In this document: piece after piece, positions 34,227-43,198 of the stretch
Numbering within the stretch: position 1 is the stretch's first letter
Layout of the letters: each line of letters starts with the position of its first letter
Source of the DNA: Streptomyces sp. NRRL WC-3605
Lineage (GTDB): Bacteria > Actinomycetota > Actinomycetes > Streptomycetales > Streptomycetaceae
Length of the DNA stretch: 64,000 bases
NCBI RefSeq assembly: GCF_001509795.1
Contig: NZ_LLZN01000091.1
Span: 1-64,000 of the forward strand
Direction: 5' to 3'
Position numbers and translations under genes: made by a program
Notes under the pieces: generated by a model
What the model saw: only the letters and a program-made list of their open reading frames with translations
What the model was told of the DNA's origin: nothing
Databases searched by the model: none

Positions 34227-34727
34227 TCAGCCGCTGTAGGGCTCGGCCTTCAGGATCCGCACCGAGGCCTTCTTGCCGTTGGGCAGCTCGTACTCCGCGT
34301 CCTCGCCGACCTTGTGGCCGATCACGCCGGAGCCCAGCGGGGACTGCGGCGAGTACGTCTCGATGTCCGAGCTGGCGTACTCGCGGGAGGCCAGAAGGAA
34401 GGTCGTCGTGTCGTCCTCGTCGCCATCGAAGGCGATCGTCACGACCATCCCGGGCGCCACCGCGCCGTCCGCCGACGCCGGGGCCTCACCGACCTTGGCG
34501 TTCTCCAGGAGCTGGGTCAGCTGGCGCACGCGGAGCTCCTGCTTGCCCTGCTCCTCCTTGGCCGCGTGGTACCCGCCGTTCTCACGCAGGTCCCCCTCCT
34601 CGCGCGCCGCCGCGATCTTGGCTGCGATCTCCGTGCGCGCAGGACCAGACAGGTACTCCAGCTCGGCCCTGAGCTGGTTGTACGCCTCCTGGGTCAGCCA
34701 GGTGACGTTCTCGCTGGTCTGGGTCAC
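34227..34727 (-). CDS. greA: Transcription elongation factor GreA
   Basis: A 166-residue Gre factor. The N-terminal coiled coil spans about residues 10-80 with the tip EEGDLRENGGYHAAKEEQ, in which the Asp and Glu that place the second Mg2+ in the RNA polymerase active site are conserved. The C-terminal FKBP-like domain contains SPLGSGVIGHKVGEDAEYELPNG. It stimulates cleavage of backtracked RNA. The GTG start at 34727 follows GAGGAGCACCT. It lies downstream of a DUF4307 gene on the same strand, an order common in actinobacteria. Confidence 0.95.
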   Translation of the reverse strand: MTQTSENVTWLTQEAYNQLRAELEYLSGPARTEIAAKIAAAREEGDLRENGGYHAAKEEQGKQELRVRQLTQLLENAKVGEAPASADGAVAPGMVVTIAFDGDEDDTTTFLLASREYASSDIETYSPQSPLGSGVIGHKVGEDAEYELPNGKKASVRILKAEPYSG

Positions 34728-34857
34728 AGGTGCTCCTCGTCGGTACTGGGAATACAAAGCATCGCCCTACCCAGAAGAATGTTCCTTCACGGATGGGCGA
34801 AACCACGAGCCTAACAATTGGATGCCCGAAGGGGGAGGACATAAGCCACCAGATTTA

Positions 34858-34879
34858 CATCGCCGCAGGTCAGGCGATG
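34858..34879 (-). terminator. Hairpin between the DUF4307 gene and greA
   Basis: CATCGCC and GGCGATG form a seven-base perfect stem with an eight-base loop, about 60 bases past the DUF4307 stop on the minus strand, so greA probably has its own promoter after it. Confidence 0.45.
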
Positions 34880-34937
34880 CGTATTCCGGGCGAATCCTGC
34901 CGGTGTCGGGCGGTTGACCCCGGGTGCACCGGCGCCG

Positions 34938-35336
34938 TCAGTCGGCGTGGCAGCCGAGCAGCTCGGCCGTCGTCCCCCGGGCCGTCGTACGGAGCGTGAC
35001 GACCTTGTCGATGCGGGTGCCGTCCCCGTCGAACCGGAAGTCCGCCCGGCCCACCTCGGCGCCGCTCCGCGCCTGCGACCGCAGCGTGCAGTAGCCGGAG
35101 GCCCCGGCGTCCTTGCGGACCTCCAGGTGCACGTCCACCGCGTCCTTGCGGACGTCGAACTCGATCACCTCTGCGCTGATCTTGTTCTGCCCGACGTAGT
35201 GCCAGCCGAAGTACCCGACCAGCGCCAGCAGGAGCGCCCCGAGCACCCCGCCGACGACCTTGAGCGTGCGGTCGGCGCGCGCGTCCGAGGAGCGGCCGTA
35301 ACGGCCCTCGGGCGGTCGCGTGCTCACCGTACTCAT
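34938..35336 (-). CDS. DUF4307-like single-pass membrane protein
   Basis: A 132-residue protein: about 25 hydrophilic N-terminal residues, one transmembrane helix (VVGGVLGALLLALVGYFGWHYV) and an exported beta-rich domain with two cysteines (GYCTLRS and LLGCHAD) that may form a disulfide. The layout and place, divergent from mca and upstream of greA, fit the actinobacterial DUF4307 family, whose function is unknown. ATG at 35336 follows GGGAGGACGATC. The promoter is shared with or abuts that of mca in the 147-base divergent gap. Confidence 0.85.
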   Translation of the reverse strand: MSTVSTRPPEGRYGRSSDARADRTLKVVGGVLGALLLALVGYFGWHYVGQNKISAEVIEFDVRKDAVDVHLEVRKDAGASGYCTLRSQARSGAEVGRADFRFDGDGTRIDKVVTLRTTARGTTAELLGCHAD

Positions 35337-35397
35337 GATCGTCCTCCCGGCCGGAGCGGAACGGATGTCCCGAAAGTGGGCCTCCGGGCCGTACCCC

Positions 35398-35423
35398 GGA
35401 ATTATCCGCCCCCCGATTCGGTC
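35398..35423 (+). promoter_or_regulatory. SigR-like promoter of mca
   Basis: GGAAT (35398-35402), 18 bases, then GTC (35421-35423) match the SigR consensus except for the last base (GTT expected). mca is a known SigR target in S. coelicolor. The site lies about 60 bases before the TTG start. A CACTATAG stretch downstream may be a second, vegetative -10. Confidence 0.6.
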
Positions 35424-35483
35424 ACTATAGAAGCCGCCGATCGCACCGGGGCACGCCGGGGCGCCGACTACGAGGATTGAGTC

Positions 35484-36365
35484 TTGACTGACCAGCTGCG
35501 ACTGATGGCCGTCCACGCCCACCCCGACGACGAGTCGAGCAAGGGCGCGGCGACCATGGCGAAGTACGTGTCCGAGGGGGTGGACGTGCTGGTCGTGACC
35601 TGCACGGGCGGGGAGCGCGGCTCCATCCTCAATCCGAAGCTCCAGGGCGACAAGTACGTCGAGGAGCACATCCACGAGGTACGCAGGAAGGAGATGGACG
35701 AGGCCCGCCAGATCCTCGGGGTCAAGCAGGAATGGCTCGGCTTCGTCGACTCCGGCCTGCCCGAGGGCGACCCGCTGCCCCCGCTCCCCGAGGGCTGCTT
35801 CGCCCTGGAGGACGTCGACAAGGCGGCCGGCGAGCTGGTGAAGCAGATCCGCTCGTTCCGCCCGCAGGTGATCACCACCTACGACGAGAACGGCGGCTAC
35901 CCGCACCCCGACCACATCATGACCCACAAGATCTCGATGGTGGCCTTCGAGGGCGCCGCGGACACCGAGAAGTACCCGGAGGCCGAGTTCGGCCCGGCGT
36001 ACCAGCCGCTGAAGCTCTACTACAACCAGGGCTTCAACCGCCCCCGCACCGAGGCCCTGCACCAGGCCATGCTGGACCGCGGCCTGGAGTCGCCGTACGG
36101 GGACTGGCTCAAGCGCTGGGACGAGTTCGAGCGCGTCGAGCGCACCCTCACCACGCACGTCCCGTGCGCGGACTTCTACGAGATCCGCGACAAGGCGCTG
36201 ATCGCCCACGCCACCCAGATCGACCCCGACGGCGGCTGGTTCCGCGTCCCCATGGACCTCCAGAAGGAGGTCTGGCCGACCGAGGAGTACGAGCTGGCGA
36301 AGTCCCTCGTCGCCACCTCCCTCCCCGAGGACGACCTCTTCGCGGGCATCCGGGACAATGCCTGA
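35484..36365 (+). CDS. mca: Mycothiol S-conjugate amidase
   Basis: A 293-residue LmbE/PIG-L-type zinc amidase. AHPDDESSKG near the N-terminus and the PHPDH motif carry the zinc ligands and general base. Mca cleaves mycothiol conjugates of toxins or antibiotics to release the mercapturic acid for export, recycling GlcN-Ins. The protein is closer to Mca than to the related MshB by its length and by the internal YYNQGFNRPRTEALHQAM region. The start is TTG at 35484. A SigR-like promoter upstream links it to disulfide stress. A small membrane protein gene follows immediately. Confidence 0.94.
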   Translation: MTDQLRLMAVHAHPDDESSKGAATMAKYVSEGVDVLVVTCTGGERGSILNPKLQGDKYVEEHIHEVRRKEMDEARQILGVKQEWLGFVDSGLPEGDPLPPLPEGCFALEDVDKAAGELVKQIRSFRPQVITTYDENGGYPHPDHIMTHKISMVAFEGAADTEKYPEAEFGPAYQPLKLYYNQGFNRPRTEALHQAMLDRGLESPYGDWLKRWDEFERVERTLTTHVPCADFYEIRDKALIAHATQIDPDGGWFRVPMDLQKEVWPTEEYELAKSLVATSLPEDDLFAGIRDNA

Positions 36366-36366
36366 C

Positions 36367-36621
36367 ATGACCGCAAGCGCAAGCCTGGCAATGACACACC
36401 TCGCCACCCTCGCCAAGGAGGTGGACGAGGACAAGGTCACTCCCGGCGTCCTCGGCTTCATCGTCTTCGCCGTGATGGCCCTGGCGGTGTGGGCGCTGAT
36501 GAAGTCGATGAACCGGCACATGAGCCGGGTCGAGTTCACGGAGGACCCCGACCCGAAGGCCGAGACCCCCGCCGACGCCACCGGGACGACCACGGGCGCG
36601 GACGGGCGCAAGCAGGGCTGA
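36367..36621 (+). CDS. Small single-pass membrane protein downstream of mca
   Basis: An 84-residue protein: about 22 N-terminal residues, a transmembrane helix ([21 protein letters not shown]), a basic NRHMSR turn and a disordered acidic/Thr-rich tail ending KQG. It starts one base after the mca stop codon (ATG 36367); an alternative ATG at 36358 overlaps mca. The same arrangement is found downstream of mca in other Streptomyces as far as I recall. Role unknown; it might tether Mca or an unrelated partner to the membrane. Confidence 0.8.
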   Translation: MTASASLAMTHLATLAKEVDEDKVTPGVLGFIVFAVMALAVWALMKSMNRHMSRVEFTEDPDPKAETPADATGTTTGADGRKQG

Positions 36622-36683
36622 CGGCGCCGCCCCGGCGGCCCGGTCGGCGCGGGGCCGCGGGCGCGACCCGCATGACCTCCCGC

Positions 36684-36718
36684 GCATGGCGGCTCGGCAC
36701 CACGCCGAGCCGCCATGC
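36684..36718. terminator. Hairpin terminator after the mca operon
   Basis: GCATGGCGGCTCGGC and GCCGAGCCGCCATGC form a perfect 15-base stem with a five-base loop, 62 bases past the small membrane protein gene. Confidence 0.85.
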
Positions 36719-36868
36719 CCGCCACCCCGCCTTCGGCTCCGGCAGCGGCCGGTACGCCTCCAGGCCCTCCGACGTCCCGCGCACGGACGGATGCCCGAGC
36801 CGCCCGGCGACAGGCGGAGAGGCGGGCCGTCCCGGGACCGGCCGGGGGAGGTGGGGCAGGATGGAGAC

Positions 36869-38902
<2,034 letters not shown>

Positions 38903-39072
38903 AACAGGGGTCGTATCGCGGCGGTTACGCGAGTGGCGTGCGAATTGTTCACTCTCGCCTCCGGTTGTGAGGAAACGCGCTCTTCATCGAAAGCACCTGC
39001 GAACTTCACACATCCCTCCTAATCTCTGCACAGTGCCGCGACCGGTGTGGCCCACCGGCGCGACAGGGGGCA

Positions 39073-40371
39073 TTGGGGATCTGGGGGGATCTGTTGCTGA
39101 CGTCTGTCTTAATCGCCGTCGTCTCGCTGGCCTTGTTCTGGATGGCGGCCTTCACCCTGTGGTGGCAGATGCACGCGTGGCGTACGCCCGAAGTGCTCGC
39201 CTCCACCCGGTTCAGCAGACCGGACGGGGACGACCACGTGTCGTTCTCGCTGCTCCTGCCGGCCCGGCACGAACAGGCCGTGCTGGACCACACGATCCGG
39301 CGGCTGCTGGAGTCCACGCACACCGACTTCGAGATCATCGTCATCGTCGGGCACGACGACCCGGAGACCACCGAGGTGGCCGAGCGGGCCGCGTCCCGCG
39401 ACCCGCGGGTCCGTGTCGTCGTCGACACGCACGAGAAGAAGAACAAACCGAAGGCGATGAACACCGCGCTGCCGCACTGCCGCGGTGACGTCGTCGGGGT
39501 CTTCGACGCCGAGGACCAGGTCCATCCGGAGCTTCTGGCCCATGTGGACCACGCGTTCCGCACGACCGGGGCGGACGTCGTCCAGGGCGGTGTCCAGCTG
39601 ATCAACTTCCACTCCAGCTGGTACAGCCTGCGCAACTGCCTGGAGTACTTCTTCTGGTTCCGCTCGCGGCTGCACCTGCACGCGCAGAAAGGGTTCATCC
39701 CGCTCGGCGGGAACACGGTCTTCGTCCGCACCGACGTGCTGCGCGAGGCCGGCGGCTGGGACCCGGACTGCCTGGCCGAGGACTGCGACCTGGGGGTCAG
39801 GCTCTCCAGCGTCGGCAGGAAGGTCGTCGTCGCCTACGACTCCGACATGGTGACCCGGGAGGAGACGCCCGGCAGCCTGATGTCGCTGCTGAAGCAGCGC
39901 ACCCGGTGGAACCAGGGTTTCCTGCAGGTCTACCGGAAGAAGGACTGGAAGCAACTGCCCACGTTCGGGCAGCGGCTGCTCGCCCGCTACACGCTGATGA
40001 CGCCGTTCATGCAGGCGTTCACCGGGCTCGTCATCCCGCTGAACATCGCCGTCGCGGTGTTCCTCGACGTGCCGGTGGGCATCGCGTTCATCACCTTCCT
40101 GCCGGCCGTCACCGCGCTCGTCACGTTCGTGTTCGAGATCGTCGGACTGCACGACTTCGGGCGGCAGTACGGGCTGCGGGTGCGCTTCGTCCACTATCTG
40201 AAGCTGGTCGTGGGCGGGCCCTTCTACCAGGTGCTCCTCGCCGGGGCCGCCGTGCGCGCCGTGTGGCGCGAGCAGCGCGGCCGCAACGACTGGGAGCTGA
40301 CCAGCCATGTCGGCGCGCATCTCGACGCCACCGGCGTGACCCGCGACCTCCGAGAGGACGTCCCCGCGTGA
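39073..40371 (+). CDS. Processive GT2 polysaccharide synthase (CslA/hyaluronan-synthase-like), TTA-containing
   Basis: A 432-residue membrane glycosyltransferase. One N-terminal helix precedes the GT-A domain with FSLLLPARHE, DAEDQVHPE (Asp145), GGNTVFVRTDVL, AEDCDLG (Asp237) and QRTRW (275-279), i.e. the full D,D,D,QxxRW set of cellulose, chitin and hyaluronan synthases; three to four helices follow. It should extend a beta-linked polysaccharide across the membrane. Start is TTG after AGGGGG. Codon 13 is TTA (39109-39111), needing the bldA tRNA. Its stop overlaps the next gene's GTG start by four bases, first of four coupled genes ending with a copper oxidase. Sugar substrate unknown. Confidence 0.9.
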   Translation: MGIWGDLLLTSVLIAVVSLALFWMAAFTLWWQMHAWRTPEVLASTRFSRPDGDDHVSFSLLLPARHEQAVLDHTIRRLLESTHTDFEIIVIVGHDDPETTEVAERAASRDPRVRVVVDTHEKKNKPKAMNTALPHCRGDVVGVFDAEDQVHPELLAHVDHAFRTTGADVVQGGVQLINFHSSWYSLRNCLEYFFWFRSRLHLHAQKGFIPLGGNTVFVRTDVLREAGGWDPDCLAEDCDLGVRLSSVGRKVVVAYDSDMVTREETPGSLMSLLKQRTRWNQGFLQVYRKKDWKQLPTFGQRLLARYTLMTPFMQAFTGLVIPLNIAVAVFLDVPVGIAFITFLPAVTALVTFVFEIVGLHDFGRQYGLRVRFVHYLKLVVGGPFYQVLLAGAAVRAVWREQRGRNDWELTSHVGAHLDATGVTRDLREDVPA

Positions 40372-42014
40372 CCTCCACCCTTCCCGCGGTGACCACTCCG
40401 AAGGTCTCCGCGCAGCGCCGGCCTGCGTCCACGGCACGTCCGACCCGTCGAACAGCGCCCCCGCGGCTGCGTTCGTCCCGGTCCGACCTGCTCCTGTGCG
40501 GTGTCCTCCTGGTGGCGATCCTCGTCGTCCAGGGCTGGAACATCGCCGACTACCCGACCCTCAGCGACGACGAGGGCACCTATCTCGCCCAGGCCTGGGC
40601 GGTCCAGGAGGGCCGCGGCCTGGCCCACTACACCTACTGGTACGACCATCCGCCGCTCGGCTGGATCCAGATCGCCGTGCTGACCTGGATCCCGGCCGCG
40701 CTCAGCCCCGAGTCGATGACCGTGGGCACCATGCGGGCCGCGATGCTCTTCGTCAGCGCGATCAGCGCGGTGCTGGTCTACGTCCTCGGGCGGCGGCTGT
40801 CGCTGCCGCGCTGGGCGGCCGGACTCGGCATGGTGCTGTTCGGCCTGTCGCCGCTGTCGGTGGTGCTCCAGCGGGAGATCTTCCTCGACAACCTCGCGGT
40901 GATGTGGACGCTGCTGGCGTTCGCGCTGGCCGCCTCGCCGAGCCGTCATCTGTGGCACCACTTCGGCGCCGGCATCGCGGCCGCCACCGCCGTGCTCACC
41001 AAGGAGACGATGCTCTTCGTGCTCCCGGCGGTGCTGGTCACCATGTGGCGGCACAGCCACCGCGACACCCGCAAGTTCGCCCTCACCGGCGCGATCACCG
41101 CGTGCGCGCTGATCGGCCTGTCCTATCCGCTGTTCGCCCTACTGAAGGGCGAGTTGCTGCCGGGCAGCGGGCACGTCTCGCTGTGGGACGGCATCACCTA
41201 CCAGATGACCCGGCCCGGTTCGGGCTTCATCCTCGACGAGGGCTCGGGTTCCTGGGGCGTGCTCCAGTCCTGGCTGTACTACGACCGCGTCCTGATCGTC
41301 GGCGGTCTCGCCGGCGCCCTCCTGCTGCTCGTGACCTGGCGCTGGTCGGTCACCGCCCGCGCGCTGGCCGGGCCGTCGGCAGCCGTGGTGATCCTCGCCC
41401 TGGTCGCCCTGCGCCCGAACGGCTACCTGCCGGCGATGTACGTCATCCAGGCGCTGCCGTTCCTCGCCCTGGTACTGGCCGGCGGGACGGCCTCCGTCGC
41501 GCACGCCGTGCTGCGGCGCCGGCGCTCGGAGAGAGAGCCCCGCGCCGTCACCGGCGGCCGGTACGCCCTGGCGGCGGTGCTGGCCGTCGCGGCCTGCGCC
41601 CATGTCGTACCGCGCTGGTACGACGGTGACCGCACCGCCGTCACCGCCGACGCCAACGCCCCCTACCAGGCGGCCTCGAAATGGCTGGCCACCGAGGTGG
41701 AGCACCCGGCCGGCACCCGCGTCCTGGTCGACGACGCGCTGTGGCTCGACCTGGTGCACGCCGGGTACGAACCGGGACGGGGCGTCATCTGGTTCTACAA
41801 GGCCGATCTCGACCCGGCCGTCACGAAGACGATGCCGCGCGGCTGGAAGGACCTCGACTACGTCGTGGCGTCCCCGACGGTCCGGCGTGACGCCGTCGAC
41901 CTGCCCAACGTCAAGGCGGCCATCGAGCACTCCGAGCCGGTCGCCGTGTTCGGCAGCGGCGAGGACCGTATCGAGATCCGCCAGATCCAGACTTCCGCCG
42001 GAGGCGTTCGATGA
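40368..42014 (+). CDS. GT-C membrane glycosyltransferase (ArnT/PMT-like, GT39/83)
   Basis: A 548-residue polytopic protein. After about 38 basic cytoplasmic residues (PTRRTAPPRLRSSRSD) come roughly ten to twelve transmembrane helices; the first outer loop has the catalytic acidic motif SDDEGTYLAQAW and the HPPLGW signature shared by ArnT and protein O-mannosyltransferase families. Such enzymes use polyprenyl-phosphate sugars as donors on the outer face. The C-terminal 150 residues form an exported soluble domain. The GTG start overlaps the upstream stop and its own stop overlaps the next ATG. The neighbour supplies the likely polyprenyl-phosphate sugar donor. Confidence 0.87.
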   Translation: MTSTLPAVTTPKVSAQRRPASTARPTRRTAPPRLRSSRSDLLLCGVLLVAILVVQGWNIADYPTLSDDEGTYLAQAWAVQEGRGLAHYTYWYDHPPLGWIQIAVLTWIPAALSPESMTVGTMRAAMLFVSAISAVLVYVLGRRLSLPRWAAGLGMVLFGLSPLSVVLQREIFLDNLAVMWTLLAFALAASPSRHLWHHFGAGIAAATAVLTKETMLFVLPAVLVTMWRHSHRDTRKFALTGAITACALIGLSYPLFALLKGELLPGSGHVSLWDGITYQMTRPGSGFILDEGSGSWGVLQSWLYYDRVLIVGGLAGALLLLVTWRWSVTARALAGPSAAVVILALVALRPNGYLPAMYVIQALPFLALVLAGGTASVAHAVLRRRRSEREPRAVTGGRYALAAVLAVAACAHVVPRWYDGDRTAVTADANAPYQAASKWLATEVEHPAGTRVLVDDALWLDLVHAGYEPGRGVIWFYKADLDPAVTKTMPRGWKDLDYVVASPTVRRDAVDLPNVKAAIEHSEPVAVFGSGEDRIEIRQIQTSAGGVR

Positions 42015-43198
42015 CCCACGAGTACACCGCCCCCGGCCGGCTGGACGCTCCGGCCGTCGAAGCCGCCGAGGTCCCCGAGCCGGGAGCCGTCACCATCGTC
42101 GTCCCGACGTTCAACGAGTCGGCGAACGTACGGCGGTTGCTGCACCAGATCACCGAATCGGTGCCGTCCCGGCTGCCCTGCGAGGTCGTCTTCGTGGACG
42201 ACTCCACCGACGACACCCCGCGGGTCGTCGAGGAGGCCGCCAAGGACTGCCCGTTCCCCGTCACCGTCCTGCACCGGGACGAGCCCGTCGGCGGGCTCGG
42301 CGGCGCCGTCGTGGAGGGCATGAAGGCGGCCGGCTCGGACTGGATCGTCGTCATGGACGGCGACTGCCAGCATCCGCCGTCCCTGGTGCCGGAGTTGGTG
42401 GCCACCGGCGAACGCGCGAACGCCGGACTGGTCGTCGCCTCCCGGTACATCGAGGGCGGCAGCCGCGCCGGTCTCGCCGGCGGCTACCGGATCGCCGTGT
42501 CGCGGGGCGCGACCTGGCTGACCAAGGCCCTGTTCCCGCGCCGGCTGCACGGCATCAGCGACCCGATGAGCGGCTTCTTCGCGATCCGGCGCAGCGACAT
42601 CACCGCCGAGGCGCTCAAGCCGCTGGGCTACAAGATCCTGCTGGAGCTGGCGGTGCGCAGCCGTCCCCGGACGGTCACCGAGGTGCCGTTCGTCTTCCAG
42701 GAGCGGTTCGCGGGCGAGTCCAAGTCCACGGCGGCGGAGGGGCGCCGCTTCCTGCGGCACCTGGCCGGGCTGCGGACGGCGAGCCCGCTGGCCCGGATGG
42801 TGGTGTTCGGGCTCATCGGGCTGACCGGCTTCGTGCCGAACCTGGCCGCGCTGTGGGCGATGACCCAGGCCGGTCTGCACTATCTGCCGGCCGAGATCAT
42901 CGCCAACCAGTTCGGGGTGGCGTGGAACTTCCTGCTGATCGAGAAGCTGCTGTTCCGTGAGCGGCGCGCCCACCGGCACTGGGCCGACCGCACGGTCCGG
43001 TTCGCGCTGCTCGCCAACGCCGACCTGGTGCTGCGCATCCCGCTGATCGCGCTGCTCGTCGGCCGGTTCGGGCTCGCCGTGCTGCCCGCGACGGCGCTGG
43101 CCCTGGTCATCACCTTCGTCCTGCGCTTCGTGGGTACCGAGGCGCTGGTCTATCTGCCCCGCAGGAGCCGCCGCCGCACGGCAAGGAGTACCGCATGA
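42011..43198 (+). CDS. Polyprenyl-phosphate glycosyltransferase fused to GtrA
   Basis: A 395-residue protein. Residues 25-240 are a GT2 domain of the dolichol/polyprenyl-phosphate mannose synthase type (TIVVPTFNESANV, VVFVDDSTDD, MDGDCQHPP, SDPMSGFFAIRR). Residues about 265-385 are four transmembrane helices of the GtrA flippase-like family. The enzyme should load a sugar from a nucleotide donor onto polyprenyl phosphate on the inner face and help flip it, giving the donor for the GT-C enzyme upstream. It overlaps both neighbours by four bases (ATGA). Confidence 0.9.
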   Translation: MTHEYTAPGRLDAPAVEAAEVPEPGAVTIVVPTFNESANVRRLLHQITESVPSRLPCEVVFVDDSTDDTPRVVEEAAKDCPFPVTVLHRDEPVGGLGGAVVEGMKAAGSDWIVVMDGDCQHPPSLVPELVATGERANAGLVVASRYIEGGSRAGLAGGYRIAVSRGATWLTKALFPRRLHGISDPMSGFFAIRRSDITAEALKPLGYKILLELAVRSRPRTVTEVPFVFQERFAGESKSTAAEGRRFLRHLAGLRTASPLARMVVFGLIGLTGFVPNLAALWAMTQAGLHYLPAEIIANQFGVAWNFLLIEKLLFRERRAHRHWADRTVRFALLANADLVLRIPLIALLVGRFGLAVLPATALALVITFVLRFVGTEALVYLPRRSRRRTARSTA

